DNA from: Caulobacter sp. RHG1
Lineage (GTDB): Bacteria > Pseudomonadota > Alphaproteobacteria > Caulobacterales > Caulobacteraceae
Direction: 5' to 3'
Assembly (NCBI RefSeq): GCF_013181195.1
Contig: NZ_SMZP01000002.1
Coordinates: 372,001 to 436,000, forward strand
Length of the DNA: 64,000 bases
Below, one piece after another: positions 55,635-64,000 of this stretch. The translations under genes and the position numbers were made by a program. How positions within the stretch are numbered: position 1 is the first letter of the stretch; each line of letters begins with the position of its first letter. Under the pieces are notes generated by a model that did not search any database, was not told the DNA's origin, and saw only the letters and a list, made by a program, of their open reading frames with translations.

Positions 55635-56797
55635 TGTTCCGCCTCCCCTTTGCCGAGTTCAGCCTTCAGGAGGAAGGCGTTCTTGCTGGCGATCTGATCG
55701 CCGGCGCTGACCCCCGACAGGATCTCGACCTGGCCGCCGCCGCGACGGCCCACGCGCACGGGACGCGGTTCGAACCCGTCCTTGGTGCGCACGAAGACCA
55801 CGTCGCCACCGTTGACCGATTGGACGGCCTCATCGGGAGCGGCGAAGCGATTGCCCGCTCCGGCCACGGCGGTGCGGGGCGTGATGCGGGCGCGCAGGGC
55901 CTGACCGGGCGTCAGCATTTGAGCGGGGCCGCTCAGGGTCAGGACCGCCGTGGCTGACCGGCTTTCGGCGTCCAGACCGGGCGTGACGCTGCGGACGACG
56001 GCCGGGACCGCGCCGCTGGCGGTCTCAACCGTGGCCGTATCGCCAGGTCTGACGCGCTGGGCGTCGGCGACCGGCAGGGCGGCCTGGATCTCGATGCTGC
56101 CCGGGTCGGCGACGCGGAAGAGTTCCGAGCCGGCCGTCACATAGGCGCCGAGCGTGGCGCTCGCGGCCGTGATCCGGCCCGAGATCGGGCTAGTCACCGA
56201 CAAGGTGCGGCCATTGCCGCTGACCCCGGCCGCGGCGCTGGCGCTGCTGGCGCGCCCCAGCTCGGCCTCGGCGATGGAGGCTGCGGCCTGGGCGGCTTCC
56301 AGGTCCTGACGCGCCGTGATCTTGGCGTCGAAGAGCTTGCGTTCACGCGCCAGGGCCTGACGGGCGGCTGCGGCCTTGGCGGCGGCAGCGCTGCGGTCGG
56401 CGCTGATGGTGGCCGCGTCACGGCTTTCGATCGTGGCGATAACCTCGCCAGCGCGGACAGGGTCGCCCAGGCGCTTGTTGATGCGCACGATCGCGCCATC
56501 TGCGCGGGCGGCCAAGGTCGCTACGCCATGGGGCGTGGCTACGACCGTGGCCTGGGCGGGCACGGCGGCGTCGAGGCCGCCGGCGGCCAGGGTCAGCAGC
56601 TGGATGCCGTCGGCGGCGATACGCTCGGCGGTCATGCCGACGTGGGGCTTTTCGTCGGCGTGGTCTTCGCCGGCCTCAGCGGCCGGCGCCGGCTTGGGCG
56701 CCAGCAGGGCCTTGCCCGCGAAGGCGCCGATCCCTGCGGCGAGCAGGCTGCTAACCGCCACGGCCGTCAACAGGGTCTTTCGATCAATGGTCGTCAT
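55631..56797 (-). CDS. czrB: Membrane fusion protein CzrB/CzcB-like
   Basis: A 388-residue adaptor with an N-terminal anchor (LLTAVAVSSLLAAGIGAFAGKAL), a GEDHADEKPHVG stretch that could bind metal, a lipoyl-like domain (RADGAIVRINKRLGDPVRAGEVIATIES) and a beta-barrel (SPISGRITAASATLGAYVTAGSELFRVAD). Ends GDQIASKNAFLLKAEL. It is coupled to czrA by a 4-base overlap and lies ten bases after czrC. Confidence 0.92.
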
Positions 56798-56807
56798 GGT
56801 GAGGGTC

Positions 56808-58040
56808 CTATTGCGCGGCGGCGCGTTCGAGCACGGCCAGCGCCTGAGCGCGCTCGAGGCGCGCGGCGATGAGGTCGGTGCGGGCGGTCGTCAGGGCGGT
56901 CTGGGCGTCGAGCACGTCGAGCAGGGAGAACTTCCCGGCCTCGAAACCGCCTCGGGCCAGGTCCACGGCCATCTGGGCCTGGGGTACGATCTTCGTCTCC
57001 AGCGCTTCCAGACGAGCATTGGCCGCCCGCAGCGAAGCCTCGCCGTCCCGGACCGCCCGGACCGAATTGGCCAGGACCAGACGCTCGCGCGCCTCGGCGG
57101 CCGTGGCGTCGGCGCGCGCCGCCGCGACCGTGCCCTGGTTGCGATCCGAGATCGGGATCGGCGCGGTGAAGCCGACGATCAGCGCCGAGTCGCCGGTCTG
57201 CTCGAACCGCCGTACGCCGGCCTGGACGGTGACGTCCGGACGACCGATCGCCCGTTCGCGATCGATGACCGCCCGGGCCGTTTCGCGCTCGGCGCGCGCC
57301 AGGCGCACATCGAGGGTTTCGGCCGGATCGATAAGGCCTGGCGCCGGCTGGGCGCCCGGGGCCTCCCGCACCAGTTCGACCGCGCCTTCGACCTCGCCCC
57401 ACAGGGTGGCGAGCGCGCGGCGCGCCGCCGCTGCATCGGCCTCGGCGGTGACCACGGCCGCGGCGGCTTCGCGGCTGACGGCTTCGGCGCGCATCGCCCG
57501 CAGGGGCGGTTCGCGACCAGCCTCGACGAGGGTGGCGGCGACCTTGGAAAGGCCCTCAGACCGTTGGGCGGTCTCGCGCGCCAGGGTCAGGCGATCCTCC
57601 GCGGCCACGGCGGCGGCGTAGCGAACCGACACGTCACGTGTGAGGTCGGCCTTGGCGATGACGAAGCCGATGCGCGCGGCGTCGACCTCGGCGGCAGCCG
57701 CGGCCATGCGGGTGCGCCGCTTGCCGCCCAGCTCCAGGCGCTGGCTGATCGTGGCCGTGGTCTCGGCGGCGTCGAAGCCGCTGTATTGGCCCGAGCCGGC
57801 GACGTTCTCGGTCTGTAGGCCCGCTTCGGGGTTGGGGATCAGGCCGGCCTGACGGGCGCGGCCTTCGGCCGCCCGCACCGAGGCCTCGGCGGCGGTGACA
57901 AGGGGTGACTGGGATTGGGCGCGCGCGGTGGCGGCGCTCAGGGTGAGGGGCTCGGTGGCGGCGCGCGAAGGCGCGCCAAGACCGGCGAGCGCCAGGACCG
58001 CGCCAAGAATGGCGGCGGACCCGGCAGATCGGGAATGCAT
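56808..58040 (-). CDS. czrC: Outer-membrane efflux protein CzrC/CzcC-like
   Basis: A 410-residue TolC-like outer-membrane factor with a signal peptide (ILGAVLALAGLGAPSRA) and family stretches: ARQAGLIPNPEAGLQTENVAGSG, RLELGGKRRTRMAAAAAEVD, LVEAGREPPLRAMRAEAVS and GGFEAGKFSLLDVLDAQTAL. It forms the outer channel for CzrA/CzrB. It is the second gene of the unit, 59 bases after the CzcI-like gene. Confidence 0.92.
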   Translation of the reverse strand: MHSRSAGSAAILGAVLALAGLGAPSRAATEPLTLSAATARAQSQSPLVTAAEASVRAAEGRARQAGLIPNPEAGLQTENVAGSGQYSGFDAAETTATISQRLELGGKRRTRMAAAAAEVDAARIGFVIAKADLTRDVSVRYAAAVAAEDRLTLARETAQRSEGLSKVAATLVEAGREPPLRAMRAEAVSREAAAAVVTAEADAAAARRALATLWGEVEGAVELVREAPGAQPAPGLIDPAETLDVRLARAERETARAVIDRERAIGRPDVTVQAGVRRFEQTGDSALIVGFTAPIPISDRNQGTVAAARADATAAEARERLVLANSVRAVRDGEASLRAANARLEALETKIVPQAQMAVDLARGGFEAGKFSLLDVLDAQTALTTARTDLIAARLERAQALAVLERAAAQ

Positions 58041-58099
58041 GGGAAGTCCCTGCTTGCGTACTGACGATGGCGATCACGCGCGCGAAGGCGCGGCCAGGG

Positions 58100-58471
58100 T
58101 CAGGCGCGAGGAGGTTCCATGGGACCGTCAGGTCCGCGCGACGGCGGCCAGCCGGTCTCGGCAGGCGTAAGCTTGGCGCCGCTGACGGCGACGGCTGCGA
58201 CGTCGATCACGACAGGCGCGACCGAGGTCACGGGGTGATGGCAGTGGCCATGCACACAGGCGTCGCCGCCGGTTTCGCGGTGGCTTTTGTCGCCGTGGTC
58301 GGGGGCCTGCGCGGTGACCTGATCATAGGTCTGAACCGAAGCAGCTTGAGCCGCGGGGGCGTCGGCGGCGCAGATGAGCGCATCGGCCAAGGGGACGAAC
58401 GACAGGCAAAGCACCAGGCAGGCCAAAAGCGCCCTGCTCGTCTGCTTCAACCATGTCGACACGCTCGTCAT
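58100..58471 (-). CDS. CzcI-like small periplasmic protein
   Basis: A 123-residue protein with an N-terminal hydrophobic segment (ALLACLVLCLSFVPLADALIC) and a Cys/His cluster, GDACVHGHCHHPV, at about residues 70-82. Short proteins of this kind often begin czc operons, where CzcI is thought to modulate expression or bind metal. GAGG five bases upstream supports ATG 58471. It leads the czrCBA operon, with no other gene between. Function not established. Confidence 0.7.
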   Translation of the reverse strand: MTSVSTWLKQTSRALLACLVLCLSFVPLADALICAADAPAAQAASVQTYDQVTAQAPDHGDKSHRETGGDACVHGHCHHPVTSVAPVVIDVAAVAVSGAKLTPAETGWPPSRGPDGPMEPPRA

Positions 58472-58687
58472 GAGGGCCTCTTAGCAGCCGCGTTCGCCAG
58501 CGGGAACGCGTTACATGATCACACACCAGAGCGGATCGTCGCTCGCCCTCGCCCCCCGGCCGTCTGAAATCGACCGCCCACGCTCGGCGCGACGGGCGTT
58601 GCGGATGATGATTGAGGTGCGGTCCAGCGCGAGATCCTGGCCGCCTGAGCCCTTCGCCGCCCCGATCGTAACCGCTATAAGCCCGCC

Positions 58688-59056
58688 ATGAACGCCCTCA
58701 CGGACGAACCGATCGACTACTGGCGCGCCGTCGTGCGTCGCGGCGTGCTCTGTCTCGGCTTCTGCGTGCAGCACACGGTGCAGGGCCCGATCCTGGTCGC
58801 CGACCTGTCCGAGCCTCTGGACGGTTGGTCACGCCGCGCCGCTGTTGCGGCGATCGCGATCCACAACCTCACGGCTGGATCGATAGACCCCCCGATCGCC
58901 GCCGCGCGCACGGTCCTGGCCATGGCGCTCGACAAGAGCGCTGCTTCAGCGCCCTTGGCCGACTACCAGGCCCTGCTCTGCGCGGCCGTCTGGTCGGCGG
59001 TCGAGGACGATCCCCCGCGCCGGATCGAGGCCCTGAGCCAGACACAGGCGGCTTAG
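58688..59056 (+). CDS. Small hypothetical protein
   Basis: A 122-residue protein with a helical composition. It begins DYWRAVVRRGVLCLGFCVQH and has an Ala-rich C-terminal half (AAARTVLAMALDKSAAS and ALLCAAVWSAVEDD). No family was recognised. It is divergent from the czr operon and lies about 168 bases upstream of the imuA start on the same strand. It is not obviously part of the SOS cassette. Confidence 0.5.
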   Translation: MNALTDEPIDYWRAVVRRGVLCLGFCVQHTVQGPILVADLSEPLDGWSRRAAVAAIAIHNLTAGSIDPPIAAARTVLAMALDKSAASAPLADYQALLCAAVWSAVEDDPPRRIEALSQTQAA

Positions 59057-59192
59057 TCCCGATCGGGCCTGCGTCAGCTTCGGTCGCCGCGAAAGATTTC
59101 CGAATCCGCTCAAACCGTTGCCCCGCCTGGATCGTAGCCGGGCGCGCGCCTGCGCCGCACCCCCAGCCCCGTTGACTCGCAGGCGCTGAAGA

Positions 59193-59207
59193 GAACAAAG
59201 GTGGAAC
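59193..59207. promoter_or_regulatory. LexA (SOS) box of alphaproteobacterial type
   Basis: GAACAAAGGTGGAAC is GAAC-N7-GAAC, the complement of the GTTC-N7-GTTC LexA site of alphaproteobacteria. It lies just upstream of imuA and overlaps a possible GTG at 59201, so translation more likely starts at ATG 59225. Confidence 0.88.
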
Positions 59208-59224
59208 AAACCCGTTCTCCCGAC

Positions 59225-60013
59225 ATGGCCCAAGCAGCTCCATTCCCTCGCCCCGACGCCGCGCTTGACGCGCTCCGCCGCAAGGTCCGCGCCCTCGAAG
59301 CCGAGGATCGCGTCACGCGCGCAGTGTTGCCGTTCGGCGTGCCGCCTCTGGACGCGCGCCTGCCTGGCGGCGGCCTGGCGCTGGGCGCCTTGCATGAGGT
59401 GGCCGGCGGCGCCGAGGAAGCGCTTTACGGCGCCACGGCCGCCAAGTTCGCCGCCGGGATCCTGGCGCGTGCGCCAGGCGAAGTGCTCTGGTGCCGGCGT
59501 CAGGCTGACCTCTTCGCGCCCTCCCTCGCCCAGGCCGGGCTGCCGCCGGAACGGGTAATTTTCGCGGACGCCCGCGACGAGGCTGGCGTTCTGGCGGCGA
59601 TGGAGGAAGGCCTTCGATGGCGCGGCCTGGCCGGCGTGATCGGCGAGGTCGGCAAGCTGTCGATGACCGCTTCGCGGCGTCTGCAGCTGGCGGCCGAGAA
59701 GAGCGGCCAGATCGCCATCGCCGTCCGACGATGGCGGCGCGTGGCCGACGCCGCCGATCTTGGCCAGCCGACGGCGGCCCAGACCCGATGGCGAGTCTCG
59801 TCCTTGCCCTCCTCACCGTTGCCTGTTCCCGGCGTGGGCCGTCCCCGCTGGTTTCTCGAACTTCTCCGCTGCCGCGCCGGCGACGCCTTCGACATCGAGT
59901 TAGAAGCCTGTGACGCAAAGGGTCATCTCCGTCTTCCTGCCCCGCTGGCCCACCGACCGGCTGGCCCGCGGCCAGGGCCCAAAGACCTTGGGCAAAGCCG
60001 CGCCGTCGCCTGA
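59225..60013 (+). CDS. imuA: SOS mutagenesis protein ImuA
   Basis: A 262-residue RecA-like SOS protein of the ImuA type, found with ImuB and DnaE2. Landmarks: LPFGVPPLDARLPGGGLALGALHEV near the N-terminus (Walker-like region), GEVLWCRRQADLFAPSLAQAGL and SMTASRRLQLAAEKSG. It acts in error-prone translesion synthesis after DNA damage. ATG 59225 is chosen because a LexA box covers the GTG at 59201. Its 3' end overlaps the imuB start by about 104 bases in another frame. Confidence 0.9.
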   Translation: MAQAAPFPRPDAALDALRRKVRALEAEDRVTRAVLPFGVPPLDARLPGGGLALGALHEVAGGAEEALYGATAAKFAAGILARAPGEVLWCRRQADLFAPSLAQAGLPPERVIFADARDEAGVLAAMEEGLRWRGLAGVIGEVGKLSMTASRRLQLAAEKSGQIAIAVRRWRRVADAADLGQPTAAQTRWRVSSLPSSPLPVPGVGRPRWFLELLRCRAGDAFDIELEACDAKGHLRLPAPLAHRPAGPRPGPKDLGQSRAVA

Positions 60014-61451
60014 CACCCCCATCATCATGGTCGGGCGGATCGGACGCCGCCGCGCGATCGCGCATATGAACCTGGCCGCCGCCCAGGCCGGCCTGCGCCT
60101 TGGCCAGGCCGTGGCCCACGCCACGGCCCTCGTTCCAGGCCTGGTTCTGCACGACCTCGACGCGGCCGGCGATCAGGCCGCGCTCGAGCGTCTGGCCCTG
60201 TGGGCTCAGCGCCTCTACTCGCCGACCGTGGCGGCCGATCCGCCCGAGGGCCTGGTCATCGACGCCACCGGCTGCGCCCATCTCTTCGGCGGCGAGGAGA
60301 AGATGCTGCTCGATCTCCGCCAGCGTCTGGCCAAGGCCGGCCTGAGCGCGACCTTGGCCATCGCCGACAGCTGGGGCGGCGCCCACGCCTTGGCGCGCTA
60401 TTCGCGTCGCTCGGTCTTTGTCGCCCCGTCCGGCGCGCTGGGCCTGCAGCTGAAGGACCTGCCCGTGGCGGCCCTGCGCCTGGCGCCTGATCTCGTCCAG
60501 GCCCTGGCCAAGCCAGGTTTCGACACGATTGGCGAGCTGGAGGCCACGGCCAAGGGACCGCTGGCCCATCGGTTCGGCCTGGAGCCCATCCGGCGCCTCG
60601 ATCAGGCCTTCGCCCGCGAGCGCGAGCCGATCGAGCCGGTGTTCGCCGCCCAGACCCCGCGCGTGGCCAGGGTCTTCGCCGAACCGATCGGCGCGCCCGA
60701 GACCCTGGCCCGCTATCTGACGGAACTGACCCTAGACCTATGCGCCGCGCTGGAGGCCGCCACCCTGGGGGCAAAGGCCATCGACGCCTGGTTCTACCGG
60801 GTCGACAACCGCATCGAGGCCGCCCGCATCGCCTTATCGGCGCCGGCGCGCGACGCTCGCCGGCTGGCCAAGCTGCTTTGCGAGAAACTCGAGACCATCG
60901 ATCCAGGCTTTGGCGTCGACAAGATGGTGCTCGCCGCGCCGGGGGCCGAGCCCCTGGCCTACAAGCAAGACGAGGCGCTTGGCGGAAAGGCCGTCGCCGC
61001 CGATCTCTCCGGGTTGATCGACACCCTGGCCGCACGGCTCGGCGCCGAACATGTCTATCGCCTGACCAGCGCCGATAGCGACATCCCCGAGCGCAGCGTC
61101 CGCAAGGCTCCGGCGCTCGAGCGCCCGGTCGCCTTTTCCTGGCCCGCCGACTGGCCGCGCCCCACACGGTTCTTCCCACGTCCCGAGCCGATCGAGACGC
61201 TCGCCCTTCTGCCCGATCAGCCGCCGGCCTGGTTCACCTGGCGCGGCGTGCGCCGACGGGTGCGGCGAGCCGACGGTCCCGAGCGCGTGTTCGGCGAATG
61301 GTGGAAGGCCGACGCCGAGCTGGCCCGCTCAAGAGACTACTTCCAGGTCGAGGACGATGGCGGCGCGCGTTATTGGATCTATCGCGACGGCGACGGCGAG
61401 GATCAGGCCAGCGGTAGCCAGCGCTGGTTCATGGCCGGGGTGTTCGGATGA
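59910..61451 (+). CDS. imuB: Y-family polymerase-like protein ImuB
   Basis: A 513-residue protein related to Y-family DNA polymerases. The N-terminus [37 protein letters not shown] and the helix-hairpin-helix region ([20 protein letters not shown]) fit ImuB. ImuB lacks the catalytic acidic residues of true Y-family enzymes and acts as a hub binding the sliding clamp, ImuA and DnaE2. It starts at GTG 59910. Its stop overlaps the dnaE2 start (ATGA). Confidence 0.92.
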   Translation: MTQRVISVFLPRWPTDRLARGQGPKTLGKAAPSPDTPIIMVGRIGRRRAIAHMNLAAAQAGLRLGQAVAHATALVPGLVLHDLDAAGDQAALERLALWAQRLYSPTVAADPPEGLVIDATGCAHLFGGEEKMLLDLRQRLAKAGLSATLAIADSWGGAHALARYSRRSVFVAPSGALGLQLKDLPVAALRLAPDLVQALAKPGFDTIGELEATAKGPLAHRFGLEPIRRLDQAFAREREPIEPVFAAQTPRVARVFAEPIGAPETLARYLTELTLDLCAALEAATLGAKAIDAWFYRVDNRIEAARIALSAPARDARRLAKLLCEKLETIDPGFGVDKMVLAAPGAEPLAYKQDEALGGKAVAADLSGLIDTLAARLGAEHVYRLTSADSDIPERSVRKAPALERPVAFSWPADWPRPTRFFPRPEPIETLALLPDQPPAWFTWRGVRRRVRRADGPERVFGEWWKADAELARSRDYFQVEDDGGARYWIYRDGDGEDQASGSQRWFMAGVFG

Positions 61452-64000
61452 GGATCCCGGATCAACCCACTGAAGAGCTTGGCGATTACGTCGAACTTCA
61501 CTGCGCCTCCCACTTTTCGCTCCTGCGCGGAGCCTCTTCGCCGGGCGAGCTTTTCGACGAGGCCCAGCGGCTGGGTTATCCGGCGCTGGCGATCTGTGAC
61601 CGCAACAGCGTGGCGGGACTCGTTCGGGCTCATATCGCCGCCAAGGCGACCGGGGTTCGGCTGATCATTGGCTGCGAGTTGGTGCTGCGCGATGGCATGA
61701 CGGTTCTGGTCTACCCCACCGACCGAGCCGCCTATGGCCGGCTTTGCCGGCTTCTGTCCTTGGGCAAGGCCCGCGCCGGCAAGGGCGCGTGCGACCTCGA
61801 CCACACCGACCTGGCCGCCCACGCGCAGGGGCTGATCGCCATCTTGGTCCCGGACCAGCCCGATGATCTGTGCGCCCAGCAGTTGGCGCGGCTGGCGGCG
61901 ATCTTCGGCGCCGACGCCCATGTCGCCCTGACCCTGCGGCGGCGCCCTGGCGATGCTTTGCGGCTCTACGACCTGGAGCAGTTGGCGATGCGGGCCGGCG
62001 TCACCCCGGTCGTCACCAATAGGGTGCTGTTCCACGACAAGGACCGTCGCCTGCTGCAGGACGTCGTCACCTGCATCCGCGAGAACACCACCATCGACGA
62101 TGTCGGTTTTCGGCGGGATCGCCATGCTGACCGCTACCTCAAGCCCCCGACCGAAATGCAACGGCTCTTTACGCGCCATGCCGCGGCGCTGGCCGCATCG
62201 GTGGATATCGCCCGCCGCTGCCGGTTCTCGCTGTCGGAACTGAGCTATCAGTATCCGCGCGAGGTGGTCGAAGCCGGTGAGACGGTCCAGCAGACCCTGG
62301 AGCGGCTGACGTGGGCGGGCGCAGACCTGCGCTTTCCCGACGGGGTGACCCCGGAGATCCGCCGCATCCTGAACCACGAACTGAAACTGATCGGCCAGTT
62401 GGGCTATGCGCCCTACTTTCTGACCGTCAATTCGATCGTCCGCTACGCCCGGAGCCAGGACATCCTCTGCCAGGGCCGCGGCTCGGCCGCCAATTCGGCG
62501 GTCTGCTACGTCTTGGGCATCACCAGCATCGACCCCGAGCGCAATGATCTTCTCTTCGAGCGCTTCGTCAGCGCCGAGCGTGACGAGCCGCCCGACATCG
62601 ATGTCGACTTCGAGCACGCCCGCCGCGAGACGGTGATGCAGTGGATTTTCGAGACCTATGGTCGTCACCGGGCGGCGCTGGTGGCCGTGGTCCAGCGCTT
62701 TCGCCCGCGCGGCGCGGTGCGCGACGTCGGCAAGGTCCTGGGCCTGCCCGAGGACATGACCAAGGGTCTCTCCAGCCAGATCTGGAGCTTCAGCCGCGAG
62801 GACATCGAGGAGAAGCACGCCCGCGACATGGGTCTGGATCTGTCGGACCGGCGCCTGCGCCTGACGCTGGAGCTGGCCCAGCTGCTGCTCAACACGCCCC
62901 GCCACTTCTCCCAGCATCCTGGCGGCTTCGTGCTCACCGAGGAGCGGCTGGACGAACTGGTGCCGATCGAGCCGGCCCGGATGGATGATCGCCAGATCAT
63001 CGAATGGGACAAGGACGACATCGACGAGCTGAAGTTCATGAAGGTCGACGTCCTGGCTCTGGGGATGATGACCTGCTTGAAGCGCGGCCTTGATTTGCTG
63101 AAAGATCACAAGGGCATCGCGCTGGATCTTGCGACCATCCCGGCAGAGGATCCCCGCACCTATGCGATGATCCGCAAGGCCGACACCCTGGGCGTTTTCC
63201 AGATCGAGAGCCGGGCGCAGATGGCCATGCTGCCGCGCCTCAAGCCGCGCAGCTTCTACGACTTGGTCATTGAGGTGGCGATCGTTCGCCCCGGCCCGAT
63301 CCAGGGAGACATGGTCCATCCCTACCTGCGCCGGCGCGAGGGCAAGGAGAAGGTGACCTATCCCAAGCCCGAGTTGGAAAAGGTCCTGGGCAAGACCCTG
63401 GGCGTGCCGCTCTTCCAGGAGCAGGCCATGCGGGTGGCGATCGAATGCGCCGGCTTCACGCCCGGCGAGGCTGACCAGCTACGCCGGGCCATGGCCACCT
63501 TCAAGATGACCGGCGGCGTCAGCCACTTTCGGGACAAGCTGGTCGGCGGCATGGTGGCGCGCGGCTATCCGCAGGACTTCGCAGAAGGGACCTTCAGCCA
63601 GCTGGAGGGGTTCGGCTCCTACGGTTTTCCGGAAAGCCACGCGGCCAGCTTCGCGCTTCTGGCCTATGCCTCCTCCTGGCTCAAATGCCACCACCCCGAG
63701 GTCTTCTGCGCTGCCCTGCTGAACAGCCAGCCCATGGGCTTTTACCAGCCGGCCCAGATCGTCCGCGACGCGCAGGAGCATGGCGTCGAGGTTCGACCGA
63801 TCTGCGTCAACGCCTCGCGTTGGGACTGCACGCTGGAGGAAAGGTCCGACGGGGCCCTGGCCGTCAGGCTCGGCCTGCGCATGGTCGGCAAGCTGGCGGA
63901 AGTCGACGCGGCGCGTTTGGTGCTGGCCCGCGCCGAGGCCCCCTATCGCACGATCGACGATCTTTGGCGGCGGGCTCAGATTGGGACCGGCGCCTTGTCG
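61448..64000 (+). CDS. dnaE2: Error-prone DNA polymerase DnaE2 (3' end missing)
   Basis: The first 851 codons of the error-prone alpha-type polymerase, open to the right edge of the window. The N-terminal PHP region begins [19 protein letters not shown]. The polymerase core shows [19 protein letters not shown] and [13 protein letters not shown], with the catalytic aspartates (DIDVD), then [17 protein letters not shown]. It ends within the GTGALS segment, so the C-terminus is not seen. The start at ATG 61448 overlaps the imuB stop. A long antisense frame over it is not a gene. Confidence 0.95.
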   Translation, partial: MRIPDQPTEELGDYVELHCASHFSLLRGASSPGELFDEAQRLGYPALAICDRNSVAGLVRAHIAAKATGVRLIIGCELVLRDGMTVLVYPTDRAAYGRLCRLLSLGKARAGKGACDLDHTDLAAHAQGLIAILVPDQPDDLCAQQLARLAAIFGADAHVALTLRRRPGDALRLYDLEQLAMRAGVTPVVTNRVLFHDKDRRLLQDVVTCIRENTTIDDVGFRRDRHADRYLKPPTEMQRLFTRHAAALAASVDIARRCRFSLSELSYQYPREVVEAGETVQQTLERLTWAGADLRFPDGVTPEIRRILNHELKLIGQLGYAPYFLTVNSIVRYARSQDILCQGRGSAANSAVCYVLGITSIDPERNDLLFERFVSAERDEPPDIDVDFEHARRETVMQWIFETYGRHRAALVAVVQRFRPRGAVRDVGKVLGLPEDMTKGLSSQIWSFSREDIEEKHARDMGLDLSDRRLRLTLELAQLLLNTPRHFSQHPGGFVLTEERLDELVPIEPARMDDRQIIEWDKDDIDELKFMKVDVLALGMMTCLKRGLDLLKDHKGIALDLATIPAEDPRTYAMIRKADTLGVFQIESRAQMAMLPRLKPRSFYDLVIEVAIVRPGPIQGDMVHPYLRRREGKEKVTYPKPELEKVLGKTLGVPLFQEQAMRVAIECAGFTPGEADQLRRAMATFKMTGGVSHFRDKLVGGMVARGYPQDFAEGTFSQLEGFGSYGFPESHAASFALLAYASSWLKCHHPEVFCAALLNSQPMGFYQPAQIVRDAQEHGVEVRPICVNASRWDCTLEERSDGALAVRLGLRMVGKLAEVDAARLVLARAEAPYRTIDDLWRRAQIGTGALS

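Noticed and set aside
61403..63319. A 638-codon minus-strand open frame over dnaE2
   Set aside because: Antisense shadow of a clear DnaE2 polymerase with intact catalytic motifs.

Overview
The window is about 64 kb of GC-rich alphaproteobacterial chromosome, most likely from Caulobacter or a close relative. Four things point there: an imuA-imuB-dnaE2 mutagenesis cassette behind a GAAC-N7-GAAC (GTTC-N7-GTTC) SOS box, a large TonB-dependent receptor, a complete hut operon using HutF plus HutG, and two separate RND metal-efflux operons like the Ncz and Czr pair known in Caulobacter. No rRNA, tRNA, CRISPR array, transposase or integrase was seen.

Layout. (1) 0-10.6 kb is an accessory patch of small, mostly uncharacterised genes with a defence flavour: a DUF2726 protein, two proteins with an RNxxxH HEPN-type motif, a DpnII-like PD-(D/E)XK nuclease, an ArdA antirestriction protein, a metallo-beta-lactamase-fold hydrolase, a DUF6236-like protein and an MmcQ/YjbR protein. 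(2) 10.7-18.7 kb is the histidine-utilisation locus: hutC-hutF on the minus strand, hutI-H-G-U-D on the plus strand, with a perfect palindromic HutC-type operator between them. Nearly every junction is a 4-base stop/start overlap. (3) 18.7-30.7 kb is a long minus-strand run that reads from a TonB receptor through a cupin, a HEIGH metalloprotease, a second HutC-like regulator, a DUF5666-like protein, a HupE/UreJ permease, a membrane-anchor protein, DUF4198 and DUF418 proteins to copA-copB. The receptor promoter carries a second copy of the HutC-type operator core. (4) 30.7-36.3 kb has an AT-rich non-coding stretch, two RcnR/DmeR-type regulators (both with His3, Cys35, His60, His64), DUF4198 and DUF2271 proteins and a His-rich P-type ATPase. 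(5) 36.6-43.7 kb is a complete cnrYXHCBA-type nickel/cobalt operon. Its CnrX keeps all five known metal ligands at the numbers used for Cupriavidus CnrX. (6) 43.9-51.8 kb adds an acyltransferase, a second HupE-anchor pair, an NreB-like MFS exporter, a third DUF4198 protein, an Asp/Glu racemase-like protein and a P1B-4 ATPase. (7) 51.9-58.5 kb is a SRPBCC protein and a czrCBA (Zn/Cd-type) operon with a CzcI-like leader gene. (8) 58.7-64 kb is an unknown small gene and imuA-imuB-dnaE2, with dnaE2 cut by the window edge.

Taken together, 18.7-58.5 kb is a metal-homeostasis island covering copper, nickel/cobalt and zinc/cadmium, sitting directly beside histidine catabolism. The most interesting idea is that the TonB-to-HupE cluster is controlled by a HutC-like protein through the same operator core as hut. 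That would link histidine, a strong nickel and copper chelator, to metal handling. This link is an inference from sequence; the operators, motifs and gene order are directly visible.
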